DNA of 7,910 nucleotides from Thermodesulfovibrionales bacterium (GTDB lineage: Bacteria; Nitrospirota; Thermodesulfovibrionia; Thermodesulfovibrionales; Dissulfurispiraceae): contig JAJOKM010000056.1 in the NCBI GenBank assembly GCA_021129835.1, forward strand, positions 1 through 7,910. Direction: 5' to 3'. Position 1 is the first letter of the stretch; every line of letters begins with the position of its first letter. Position numbers and translations under genes: made by a program. Shown here one piece after another: positions 1-5,727 of the stretch. Below the pieces are notes generated by a model. It was given only the letters and a program-made list of their open reading frames with translations, made no database searches and had not been told where the DNA came from.

Positions 1-173
1 GGAGAAATCTTCAAACAGTGGAATTTTGCAAGAGCTTCGAAGAATATAAATTTCACAAAAAAAGTCATTTAAATATCCTTTCGCCTGTTATACCCCCAGT
101 GTCCAGTCATAAATGTGGAACATGATGAGCTTTGGTAAAGAGGGGTTAGGGGAGATTTAAAGTGGGGATGAGC
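1..173. other. Left-edge stretch with no supportable gene
   Basis: No intact gene is visible. All three plus frames are open from the left edge but close early: frame 1 stops at 70-72, frame 2 at 47-49, and frame 3 after about 40 codons. One of them could be the tail of a gene lying outside the window, but no recognisable C-terminus is present. The stretch contains a G-run repeat (131-158, listed separately) and ends in the A-tract that forms the minus-strand terminator of ilvE. Confidence 0.4.
131..158. repeat. Degenerate C/G-run dispersed repeat (half element)
   Basis: The bases TTTGGTAAAGAGGGGTTAGG followed by GGAGATTT have the layout of the dispersed intergenic repeat 'TGGTAAAG-GGGG-TTAG-GGGG-ATT'. 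The same pattern (a purine-rich TGACAAG/TGGTAAAG core, then G-run, TTAG, G-run, TT) occurs at 7054-7080 inside the methyltransferase ORF. The matching C-run arm is not seen here, so this would be a half or decayed copy. The relationship between the two is inferred from layout, not from long identity. Confidence 0.4.
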
Positions 174-201
174 AAAAAAACATATCCTTTTCTAAAAAGG
201 A
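174..201 (-). terminator. Rho-independent terminator of ilvE
   Basis: Read on the minus strand, a 7-bp stem (TCCTTTT/AAAAGGA, plus-strand 185-191 and 195-201, 3-nt loop) is followed within a few bases by a run of seven T (complement of the A-run 174-180). It lies 12 nt beyond the ilvE stop codon. The stem is A/T-rich and therefore weak, but its placement and the T-tract fit an intrinsic terminator. Confidence 0.6.
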
Positions 202-213
202 AGACCTGAGTAA

Positions 214-1134
214 TTACCTCCAAATATAGGTGAGCCATGATTCATACCTGCTATCTTTGCCTTTTACGGCGTCGAAGAATATAGATTGTAGTCTTCTGGT
301 AATCTCGCCCTGTTTGCCATCTCCGATAGTTCTGTTGTCTACCTCCCTTATCGGGACGACCTCTGCCGCAGTGCCTGTAAAAAACGCCTCTTCAGAGATG
401 TATACTTCATCCCTTGTAAACCGTTCCTCTTTTGCCTCTATGCCTGAATCCCCTGCTATGCTGATTATGCTGTCCCTGGTGATACCTTCTATGATTGAGG
501 TTAGCGGGGTCGTCTTTAATACACCATTTCGCACAATAAACATATTCTCTGCACTGCCTTCAGATACATATCCTTCAGTATCAAGCAGCATTGCCTCGTC
601 ATAGCCGCAGGATATGGCCTCTCTTTTGGCCAACTGAGAATTAACATAATAGCCACAGACCTTACCACGAGACATGTTAGAGTTCACATGGTTCCTTATA
701 AAAGAAGAGGTCTTAACCCTGATCCCTTTTTCGATCCCTTCTTCTCCAAGATATGCCCCCCATGGCCAGACAGCAATAGCGAGATTTACGGGATTACCTT
801 TAGGGTGTAATCCTATATTTCCATAGCCGATATAGACAATCGGCCTGATGTAACACTCGCTCAGTTTATTTGTTTTAACTGTTGCGACAACTGCTTCTTT
901 AACCTCCTCTTTTGAGAAAGGTATCTCTAAAAAAAATATATGTGCTGATTCAAAGAGCCTCTTTATATGATCATCGAGCCTGAAGATAGCAGGCCCCTTC
1001 GGTGTGTTATAGCAACGAATACCTTCAAACACCCCGAGCCCGTAGTGTAGCGTATGTGTAAGGATATGGATGTTTGCGTCATCCCAGTTCACAAATTTGC
1101 CATCCATCCAGATCTTTTCTGTTTTGTTAATCAT
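214..1134 (-). CDS. ilvE: Branched-chain amino acid aminotransferase (IlvE, class IV PLP enzyme)
   Basis: The 306-residue protein is the usual length for bacterial IlvE. It catalyses the last, reversible step of leucine, isoleucine and valine synthesis in the cytoplasm, moving an amino group from glutamate to the branched-chain 2-oxo acid with PLP as cofactor. Visible family marks are the start KIWMDGKFVNWDDANIHILT, HYGLGVFEGIR (30-40), IRPIVYIGYG (97-106), the SRGK segment whose K158 aligns with the PLP-binding lysine, the EGSAEN motif (192-197) with the cofactor-contacting Glu, GITRDSI (217-223), and GTAAEV (254-259) near the C-terminus. No residue typical of the family appears to be missing. 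The ATG follows a weak AAGGGG ribosome site about 12 nt upstream. The gene is transcribed away from purB and has its own terminator at 174-201. A class IV relative such as D-amino-acid transaminase is less likely, given the overall IlvE-like motifs. Confidence 0.95.
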   Translation of the reverse strand: MINKTEKIWMDGKFVNWDDANIHILTHTLHYGLGVFEGIRCYNTPKGPAIFRLDDHIKRLFESAHIFFLEIPFSKEEVKEAVVATVKTNKLSECYIRPIVYIGYGNIGLHPKGNPVNLAIAVWPWGAYLGEEGIEKGIRVKTSSFIRNHVNSNMSRGKVCGYYVNSQLAKREAISCGYDEAMLLDTEGYVSEGSAENMFIVRNGVLKTTPLTSIIEGITRDSIISIAGDSGIEAKEERFTRDEVYISEEAFFTGTAAEVVPIREVDNRTIGDGKQGEITRRLQSIFFDAVKGKDSRYESWLTYIWR

Positions 1135-1162
1135 GGTTTATTATTGCCCCTTTTTCTTCGCT

Positions 1163-1227
1163 TGTCATTGCGAACGAAGTGAAGCAATCCTGGCGGGATT
1201 GCCACGCCCTCTGGGCTCGCAATGACA
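1163..1227. repeat. 65-bp dispersed palindromic repeat (TGTCATTGCGA family)
   Basis: The ends TGTCATTGCGA (1163-1173) and TCGCAATGACA (1217-1227) are perfect 11-bp inverted repeats. Inside is a second hairpin, GCAATCC (1184-1190) with GGATTGC (1196-1202). This nested-hairpin design, with AACGAAGTGAAGCAATCC at its centre, is that of a very common intergenic repeat known from many bacterial genomes. It begins 28 bp upstream of the ilvE start codon, so it probably lies in or next to the ilvE promoter and leader. The short minus-strand ORF that crosses it is a by-product of the repeat. Confidence 0.85.
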
Positions 1228-1303
1228 TTTTCATGCCCTTTTGTGTGTTGGAAGCACATATAGGTTTTATTTCATGTGGGCATTTATTACCTGCTTCGCA
1301 TAT

Positions 1304-1327
1304 TGCCCCCACAAAATTAAGGGGGCA
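1304..1327. other. C/G-run hairpin upstream of purB
   Basis: TGCCCCC (1304-1310) and GGGGGCA (1321-1327) form a perfect 7-bp stem with a 10-nt A/T-rich loop. It lies in the ilvE-purB divergent spacer, about 60 bp before the purB -10 box. There is no T-tract on either side that would make it a clear intrinsic terminator. It may be a repeat remnant or a regulatory structure; I cannot assign it. Confidence 0.45.
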
Positions 1328-1386
1328 TCTTATCCCATTGTTTATAGCAGTATAGAGGTGGTTATGTCAAATGACCATCCCTTTTT

Positions 1387-1395
1387 TGGTATAAT
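1387..1395 (+). promoter_or_regulatory. Extended -10 promoter of purB
   Basis: TGGTATAAT is a perfect extended -10 element (TG at 1387-1388, TATAAT at 1390-1395). No good -35 box is found at the usual distance, which is normal for extended -10 promoters. Transcription would start near 1402, leaving a leader of about 25 nt that contains the ribosome site GGAGGTG (1411-1417). Confidence 0.65.
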
Positions 1396-1426
1396 GAGCA
1401 TTATATACCTGGAGGTGTGAGGCGCC

Positions 1427-2725
1427 ATGATATCGCGATATACTCGCCCAGAGATGGGAAGGTTATGGGAGATGGGAAATAGGTATCAGAAGTGGCTTGA
1501 TGTGGAGATAGCAGTATGTGAGGCGTGGGCTGAACAGGGAGAAATCCCAGAAAGCGATATGAGGGCAATCAGGGAAAAGGCAGGGTTTGATATTGGCAGA
1601 ATTGATGAAATCGAAAAGACGACAAGACATGATGTGATTGCCTTTCTTACATCAGTCGAAGAGTCTGTAGGGGCTGAATCGAGATTCATACACAAGGGGC
1701 TCACATCATCAGACGTTGTTGACACAGCCCTCTCTCTTTTAATGCGGGAAGCAGCAGATATAATTATTAGAGGCATTAGGGAACTGATGGATGTTCTAAA
1801 GATTCAAGCGTTTAAATACAAAGATACACTCTGCATGGGTAGAAGTCATGGTATCCATGCCGAGCCAATGACCTTTGGTCTGAAATTTGCTCTCTGGTAC
1901 GAAGACGCAAAGAGGAGCCTTCAAAGGATTGAAAGGGCAAAAGAGGTTATAAGCGTTGGCAAGATATCAGGCGCAATCGGCACATTTTCGAATATCCCTC
2001 CTGAATTAGAAGAGATAGTCTGCAGCAAACTCGGGCTTACCCCGGAACCTGTCGCGACACAGGTTGTCCAGAGAGATAGACATGCAGAATACATAATCTC
2101 CCTTGCGTTAATTGCAGCGTGTATCGAAAAGATTGCTACTGAGATACGGCACCTGCAGAGGACAGAGGTGTTAGAGGTGGAAGAGCCTTTTGCTGTCGGG
2201 CAAAAAGGCTCCTCAGCCATGCCCCATAAGAAAAATCCTGTTGGCAGTGAAAACCTCTGCGGTCTCGCAAGGATTATTCGTTCTAATGTCATCTCGGCAC
2301 TCGAAAATATTGCCCTCTGGCATGAAAGGGACATATCCCATTCTTCAGTAGAGAGGGTGACAATTCCGGACAGTACCATACTGACTGACTATATGCTGAG
2401 CAGGATAACCAGCATACTCAAGGATCTGCATCTGTATCCTGAGAGGATGGAGGCAAATGTGAATAAAAGCTATGGACTGTATAATTCTCAGAGGGTACTG
2501 CTCTCTCTCACAGAAAAAGGGGTGGCCCGACAGGATGCCTATGCGATGGTCCAAAAAAACGCAATGGAAAGTTGGAGAAACGGCACAAACTTTATGGAGC
2601 TTCTTCAAAAAGACAGTAACATAACAAGACACCTTTCTTTATCCGAGATAGAGGTGATATTCGATCTCGGATATTACCTGAGAAATGTGGACTACATATT
2701 CAAGAGGGTATTTGGTGAAGATTAA
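1427..2725 (+). CDS. purB: Adenylosuccinate lyase (PurB)
   Basis: The 432-residue cytoplasmic enzyme of the fumarase/aspartase superfamily acts twice in purine synthesis: it splits SAICAR to AICAR plus fumarate, and adenylosuccinate to AMP plus fumarate. Length and motifs match the B. subtilis-type PurB. The signature loop GSSAMPHKKNP (261-271) carries the catalytic serine (S262/S263). H68 in TTRHDV and H141 in GRSHGIHAEP are at the positions of the known active-site histidines, and TSSDVVDTA (93-101) and SVERVTIPDS (307-316) are also conserved. The start is well fixed: ATG with GGAGGTG 9 nt upstream, behind an extended -10 promoter. The gene looks monocistronic here. The next gene is convergent and its stop is only 17 nt away, with no clear plus-strand terminator between. 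Base use is ordinary (near 50% G+C in a sampled 60-base stretch). Confidence 0.97.
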   Translation: MISRYTRPEMGRLWEMGNRYQKWLDVEIAVCEAWAEQGEIPESDMRAIREKAGFDIGRIDEIEKTTRHDVIAFLTSVEESVGAESRFIHKGLTSSDVVDTALSLLMREAADIIIRGIRELMDVLKIQAFKYKDTLCMGRSHGIHAEPMTFGLKFALWYEDAKRSLQRIERAKEVISVGKISGAIGTFSNIPPELEEIVCSKLGLTPEPVATQVVQRDRHAEYIISLALIAACIEKIATEIRHLQRTEVLEVEEPFAVGQKGSSAMPHKKNPVGSENLCGLARIIRSNVISALENIALWHERDISHSSVERVTIPDSTILTDYMLSRITSILKDLHLYPERMEANVNKSYGLYNSQRVLLSLTEKGVARQDAYAMVQKNAMESWRNGTNFMELLQKDSNITRHLSLSEIEVIFDLGYYLRNVDYIFKRVFGED

Positions 2726-2742
2726 AAAAATTACGAACAGTA

Positions 2743-3543
2743 TCAGATGCCATGCTTCGTTAGCATCCGGTATAATCTCTTTTCCTTATGTCTTAACATC
2801 CTCGACGCCTCTAATCTGAGACAATAGGGTCTTACTTTTCTTAAGCGGTTGTTTGCTTCTTTTAAATACCGTTTAATAATATCACCTCGATACCTTATCC
2901 AATCATGACGACTAAATAAAGAAGGCCCATTAAGATCTAATCTAAAGCGTTCGATGTCTTCGGATGGTATATTAATGATTCCTACATCCAGATCCTTCTC
3001 TAAATCAAGGATAGTATCGGCCCATAAATATCCCAGGCTGGCGAAATGGACAAAGGACTCTGGATAACTCCCATTTTTAAAGAAGTGCCTTTCGACATTT
3101 AGCACACATCTCCCTGTTTTTGCAAAGTAATCCTCGACATCTCTCTCTGTTAGCACCTTCCATCGCCTTTCTGTATCAAAGATGATAGTATCTATTAAAT
3201 CTATCAGGAAAGGATAAAGCTTTCTGCTATAATCGTAAGAGGCAATTATCTGAGCACATCTTATCTCTGAGGAATGTTTACCTTCAATATCACTAACACC
3301 CTTTTCCCCTTCATAAAGTGAAACGAAAATATCCCTTTGTTTCTGGATATATGCCTTTGCACTGCTAACATCCATGTCTGAATCAGCTTTATTGTCCAGG
3401 ATACGGAAATATGCGGTCGAAACGACAAGAAAGTCTATATCGCGAAGACCGAATAGATTAGAGGCAAACCTCAATATAGGCCAATATTTTGTTATATTTG
3501 CTATAGACAGGCATTCTGTCAGCAGATCATTGGGAACTTGCAT
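2743..3543 (-). CDS. Divergent squalene/phytoene synthase-fold protein
   Basis: The 266-residue protein has the layout of the trans-isoprenyl head-to-head synthases (squalene/phytoene synthase superfamily). The first Asp-rich site fits TAYFRILDNKAD (43-54; D50-x3-D54, preceded by R47). The middle helix TERDVEDYFAKTGRCVLNVE (132-151) resembles the family's 'ELxxYxxxxAGxVG' segment. The second Asp-rich site fits WADTILDLEKDLDVGIINIP (174-193; D176, D180, D184), matching the usual 'NxLRDxxEDxxxGRxYLP'. It is shorter than most active family members, and several positions are altered (CVLN for AGxVG, GIINIP for GRxYLP), so activity is uncertain. If active it would join two prenyl diphosphates (squalene, phytoene or related lipids), probably at the membrane surface. 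The ATG lies 8 nt after the CCA of tRNA-Ala, with no Shine-Dalgarno sequence between, so it is probably read on the tRNA transcript. The gene is A/T-rich (about 30% G+C in one 60-base sample). Confidence 0.65.
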   Translation of the reverse strand: MQVPNDLLTECLSIANITKYWPILRFASNLFGLRDIDFLVVSTAYFRILDNKADSDMDVSSAKAYIQKQRDIFVSLYEGEKGVSDIEGKHSSEIRCAQIIASYDYSRKLYPFLIDLIDTIIFDTERRWKVLTERDVEDYFAKTGRCVLNVERHFFKNGSYPESFVHFASLGYLWADTILDLEKDLDVGIINIPSEDIERFRLDLNGPSLFSRHDWIRYRGDIIKRYLKEANNRLRKVRPYCLRLEASRMLRHKEKRLYRMLTKHGI

Positions 3544-3551
3544 GTTAAGTT

Positions 3552-3627
3552 TGGTGGAGGTGAACGGGATCGAACCGATGGCCTCCTGCGTGCAAAGCAG
3601 GCGCTCTCCCAGCTGAGCTACACCCCC
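3552..3627 (-). tRNA. tRNA-Ala (anticodon TGC)
   Basis: Read on the minus strand, the 76-nt gene starts GGGGGTGTAGCTCAGC and ends with an encoded CCA (3554-3552). The 7-bp acceptor stem is GGGGGTG with CACCTCC, which includes the G3:U70 wobble pair that marks tRNA-Ala. The anticodon arm CCTGC-TTTGCAC-GCAGG presents TGC at 3594-3592, and the T-loop TTCGATC is standard. It follows tRNA-Ile on the same strand after a 151-bp spacer and is followed within 8 nt by the prenyl-synthase-like ORF. Confidence 0.98.
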
Positions 3628-3640
3628 TACAAAACCTGTT

Positions 3641-3776
3641 TTAGCAAATCTTGAGTGATAAGTTATCAGTGAAGAGTAACAAACAGAAGATATTTTTAAA
3701 GTTAAAGTTGTTCTTCAGTTAGTCTTCTTCACGCACCCCTTTTCACTCATCACTCAGATCTGTCTTTGGCAAATCT
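3641..3776. repeat. MITE-like element in the tRNA-Ile/tRNA-Ala spacer
   Basis: Near-terminal inverted repeats ATCTTGAGTGAT (3648-3659) and ATCACTCAGAT (3749-3759) differ by one extra base. Just outside lie 11-bp direct repeats TTAGCAAATCT (3641-3651) and TTGGCAAATCT (3766-3776) with one mismatch, like a target-site duplication. A small perfect palindrome TGATAAGTTATCA (3656-3668) and an inner GTGAAGA/TCTTCAC pair add more symmetry. There is no coding capacity. The element fills almost the whole spacer between the tRNAs. Confidence 0.45.
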
Positions 3777-3778
3777 GA

Positions 3779-3855
<77 letters not shown>

Positions 3856-3918
3856 GTCTAAGCGCTGCCCAGTTTTTAAGCCAGACAGTAGAGACTTTGA
3901 TTTTATTTGAGATTTTAA

Positions 3919-4035
3919 ATTTAATGAAGCCGTAAAAAGTCTTAAAAAGGATTTTCCCGTCATTCCGTCAGGACCGTTCTCAAAGACAGATTCCGAACAA
4001 GTCGGAATGACGCTCTCTTACGACTTTATCAAACT
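3919..4035. repeat. MITE-like palindromic repeat (GAAGCCGTAAAAAGTC/CGTCATTCC family)
   Basis: An imperfect outer inverted repeat (left 3920-3939, TTTAATGAAGCCGTAAAAAG; right 4015-4034; about 14 of 20 positions pair) encloses a perfect inner inverted repeat, CGTCATTCCG (3958-3967) and CGGAATGACG (4003-4012). A competing hairpin, ATTCCGA (3990-3996)/TCGGAAT (4002-4008), is nested inside. This order of arms matches a well-spread non-coding repeat in Desulfobacterota- and Nitrospirota-type genomes, here somewhat decayed. It lies upstream of tRNA-Ile on that gene's strand, between the tRNA and the nuclease gene. Confidence 0.65.
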
Positions 4036-4330
4036 TCCCTACGAAGGCTTTATACCTCCGTAATGCCAATGGATTAACTCTATTTCTTAAGGATATCCTA
4101 ATTTGAAGTACTCTGTCAAGCAATCAATAAGTCCACTGAAAATATTTTGGCTGTCGTCATGACCTTTGAAAAAGATGCCGGCTCTTTCCCATTTCGAGTG
4201 GGAAAGAGCCGGATTGTATGTTATTATCTTTCAGGTACTTGCCGGTTAACTCCACGCAGTGCAAGAACGGATATGAGCTAAAGAGAAAGGAATTTGAGCA
4301 TTACAGGCATCGAAATGGCAGACTTGGAAT
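4036..4330. other. Intergenic stretch without a gene
   Basis: No ORF with recognisable coding character is seen in this 295-bp interval between the MITE-like repeat and the thermonuclease gene. Apart from the strong hairpin at 4178-4212 (listed as a terminator) I see no structure in it. Confidence 0.5.
4171..4212 (-). terminator. Strong hairpin, probable terminator of the thermonuclease gene
   Basis: CCGGCTCTTTCCCA (4178-4191) and TGGGAAAGAGCCGG (4199-4212) form a perfect 14-bp stem with a 7-nt loop. On the minus strand it is followed by CATCTTTTTC, a short T-rich tail. It lies about 120 bp downstream of the thermonuclease stop codon, the nearest minus-strand gene. On the plus strand the tail ATTGTATGTTATT is less typical, so minus-strand termination is the better reading. 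Confidence 0.6.
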
Positions 4331-4885
4331 CTAATTTCCCGGATGTTTCATCCTCCATTGACGAGGGCTTTCGTTAAGTCCGCCATATTCCCAAAAGCCG
4401 GCCCTTTGTAACCGTGCCTTTCTTTGAGCAGTTTTGAATCTTTCGGTATATCTCACATTTGGCGGAATAGTAAGGAGCACTGCATATCCATCTTCAATCA
4501 TTCTCTCATTTATCATATCTCCTTCTCCGCCCCATAGATAAGCTAACAACCTTTCATACCTATCCCTCTGTTTGACATCAAACTCAATATTTACAACCCC
4601 ACCATTTTTGTTTATGAGTCTCTGGAGGTGTCTCTTTGATCGGTTTCCCCACGGCTCTTGCCCGAGTTCTGGCGCATCAATGCCTATAAGCCTTACGCTC
4701 TCAGTTCCAGACAAGATACCCCAGAAACCTGCCTTCCTTATGCTCACGCTATCGCCATCATCAACCCTTGAAACATAAAACCTTGTTCCATATTTAGTAT
4801 CTATGTACGATGCATTAAAGTAAAGAAAAATAATAGCAATTGCTAAAATAAGTATAAAAATTCCTGTATAATAATGCAGTTTCAT
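4331..4885 (-). CDS. Membrane-anchored thermonuclease (SNase)-family protein
   Basis: The 184-residue protein has an N-terminal hydrophobic segment (about residues 7-23), reading as a signal anchor or uncleaved signal peptide, followed by a staphylococcal-nuclease-like OB-fold domain (about 36-168). All catalytic and calcium-binding positions of the family are present: VDDGDSV (41-47, D45), R65 and D70/E73 in VRLIGIDAPE (64-73), and R112 in RDRYERLLAYLW (107-118). These correspond to D21, R35, D40, E43 and R87 of staphylococcal nuclease. It should be a calcium-dependent phosphodiesterase cutting DNA or RNA outside the cytoplasmic membrane. The start ATG has no good Shine-Dalgarno sequence; a TTAAAAT box close by could mean a very short leader. 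It stands alone, upstream of the tRNA pair on the same strand. An inactive structural role is possible but not suggested by the intact residues. Confidence 0.88.
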   Translation of the reverse strand: MKLHYYTGIFILILAIAIIFLYFNASYIDTKYGTRFYVSRVDDGDSVSIRKAGFWGILSGTESVRLIGIDAPELGQEPWGNRSKRHLQRLINKNGGVVNIEFDVKQRDRYERLLAYLWGGEGDMINERMIEDGYAVLLTIPPNVRYTERFKTAQRKARLQRAGFWEYGGLNESPRQWRMKHPGN

Positions 4886-4930
4886 GGAGCTATTTTAACA
4901 TAATGAAGGCTGTTCGTAATTGCTCAGTGA

Positions 4931-5089
4931 ACATGTCTTTTCAAACTGCAGCTAAGCAATTCAGGAATTGCTAAACAAGAAAAATTACAGCGGATGGAGC
5001 ATAGCCGTTTGGCGAAAGAGTGTGCTAAACTTGATTCAACCTTTGAGCTTGAGACACTATGGCAGCCTAACTTAGCTCAGTGTCTGTAA
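4931..5089 (+). pseudogene. Possible antitoxin-like gene remnant
   Basis: An open frame bounded by an in-frame TGA at 4928-4930 and the stop TAA at 5087-5089 encodes KLQRMEHSRLAKECAKLDST followed by FELETL. That stretch resembles small antitoxin-like proteins of the form 'RLxMAKECAKLDPxFExxLAEEGL', but after FELETL the match is lost and the frame ends early. The only ATG is at 4994 (31 codons), with no good ribosome site. I read it as a truncated remnant. The family resemblance is from memory and the stretch is short, so chance is possible. No toxin partner is seen. Confidence 0.22.
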
Positions 5090-5440
5090 AAATAGGGGAA
5101 CATCATCGGTCCAACGGTTTCCATGCTTTGTCTTTTATACTGAAAGACGCTAAGACACGGCGCAACCTTAAGAGTTTTGATGGCAAAACGGGTCTCTTTG
5201 CAGACTTGGAAATCTAATGGGGACAACCAGACGCACCTTGCAATCCAAAAGAGACATAAAGTGTATGAGAAGGCGAGATAAAGACTTGGGCAAGCTGAGG
5301 GCGTGCTAATCCGAACAAAGGTGCGCGCGGACCTGTTCGGATAACGCTTCACGGAGTTATGGTTGTCCCTCAGAGGTGGGCTGACATGTGGAAGTCAGAT
5401 AGTATTATAATCAAGAGATTAGTCTGAAAAAACGATGAAG
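5090..5440. other. Intergenic stretch without a recognisable gene
   Basis: About 350 bp with no ORF I can support; the minus-strand ORF spanning 5077-5352 has a Cys/Ser/Phe-rich composition unlike a real protein and no motif. The stretch contains the strong bulged hairpin at 5301-5347. It could be a decayed gene or hold an RNA of unknown kind. I checked for tmRNA, SRP RNA, RNase P RNA and group II intron signatures and recognised none. Confidence 0.4.
5301..5347. other. 47-nt bulged hairpin
   Basis: GCGT (5301-5304) pairs with ACGC (5344-5347). After a small internal loop, ATCCGAAC (5309-5316) pairs with GTTCGGAT (5335-5342). After an AA bulge, AGGT (5319-5322) pairs with ACCT (5331-5334), and an 8-nt G/C loop closes the structure. 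In all, 16 base pairs. No T-tract follows on either strand. It may be part of an RNA, a recombination site or a repeat. Confidence 0.5.
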
Positions 5441-5445
5441 AAGGC

Positions 5446-5508
5446 AACCCAGCAAATCATTGCAGTCCGACCGCACTGGGCGGCCCCAAATTAGTTGTGG
5501 CGTTGTTT
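5446..5508. other. attC-like imperfect palindrome (integron cassette site candidate)
   Basis: The 5' part ACCCAGCAAATCATTGCAG (5447-5465) continues to CCGACCGC, and the 3' part ends GTGGCGTTGTTT. This closely follows the plan of short integron attC sites: an R'' box like RYYYAAC with one mismatch, an AAATCATT-type L box, a central CCGC/GCGG stem (5471-5474/5480-5483), and an end with GCGTTG. The strand folds as AAC/GTT, CCA/TGG, a bulged G (5452), CAA/TTG, then ATT/AAT, which gives the unpaired bases expected of attC. The R' box GTTGTTT departs from GTTRRRY. No integrase gene is in the window. Confidence 0.35.
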
Positions 5509-5546
5509 CCGAAGGTCGTTTTGTTGGCCGATTGGCGGAACGATAA

Positions 5547-5567
5547 AATAGGCAGGGCTGGCCTATT
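5547..5567. other. Hairpin, possible weak terminator or RNA stem
   Basis: AATAGGC (5547-5553) and GCCTATT (5561-5567) form a perfect 7-bp stem with a 7-nt loop. It can extend through an internal loop to GCGG (5535-5538) with CCGC (5570-5573). A short pyrimidine-rich tail CGCTTTTCTT follows on the plus strand. It lies between the two attC-like structures. Confidence 0.4.
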
Positions 5568-5584
5568 AGCCGCTTTTCTTGTAG

Positions 5585-5668
5585 TAACACTGGCTGACAA
5601 ATTGGAGTAAGTTCTGTCAAGGGTTGGTTGGCATGCCACCGTGCGGCGGATGAGTCCAGACGTTATGT
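5585..5668. other. Second attC-like structure ending at GTTATGT
   Basis: TAAC (5585-5588) pairs with GTTA (5662-5665); a one/two-base internal loop follows, then CTGG (5590-5593) with CCAG (5656-5659), an extra T (5655), and CT with AG. This R box, spacer, L box with extrahelical base is the arm design of a folded attC site, and GACGTTATGT is a usual type of R' end. The centre (5596-5652) shows no strong stem by itself. Instead GTGCGGCGGA (5641-5650) pairs with TCCG-a-CCGCAC (5466-5476) of the upstream attC-like site, so the two may be parts of one long structured site. Confidence 0.25.
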
Positions 5669-5714
5669 TTTCAAGCCCGCTCCGCACTCCGGATATACAG
5701 GCAGAAAGATGGAC

Positions 5715-5720
5715 AGAGGA
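5715..5720 (+). promoter_or_regulatory. Ribosome binding site of the methyltransferase ORF
   Basis: AGAGGA lies 7 nt before the ATG at 5728. An in-frame TGA occupies 5725-5727, so no earlier start is possible and this site fixes the start codon. Confidence 0.7.
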
Positions 5721-5727
5721 TAATTGA

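Noticed and set aside
230..604. 124-codon plus-strand ORF
   Set aside because: Antisense to ilvE, with Ser-rich shadow composition and no motif.
1127..1312. 61-codon minus-strand ORF overlapping the ilvE start
   Set aside because: Its middle (MSLRAQRAWQSRQDCFTSFA) is just the translation of the dispersed palindrome at 1163-1227; it has no ribosome site or family motif and overlaps ilvE.
1330..1426. Purine-type riboswitch upstream of purB
   Set aside because: The leader after the extended -10 box is only about 25 nt, and none of the conserved purine riboswitch loop sequences is present.
2729..2740. 12-base inverted match to 4910-4921 (CTGTTCGTAATT)
   Set aside because: A few exact 12-base matches are expected by chance in a window of this size; the flanks do not extend it.
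3374..3616. 80-codon plus-strand ORF
   Set aside because: It runs antisense through the start of the prenyl-synthase-like gene and through tRNA-Ala; its C-terminal part is antisense tRNA.
5200..5400. Group II intron or retron-like RNA, suggested by GTGCGCGCGG near 5321
   Set aside because: No domain V-like hairpin, no reverse transcriptase remnant and no proper intron ends were found.
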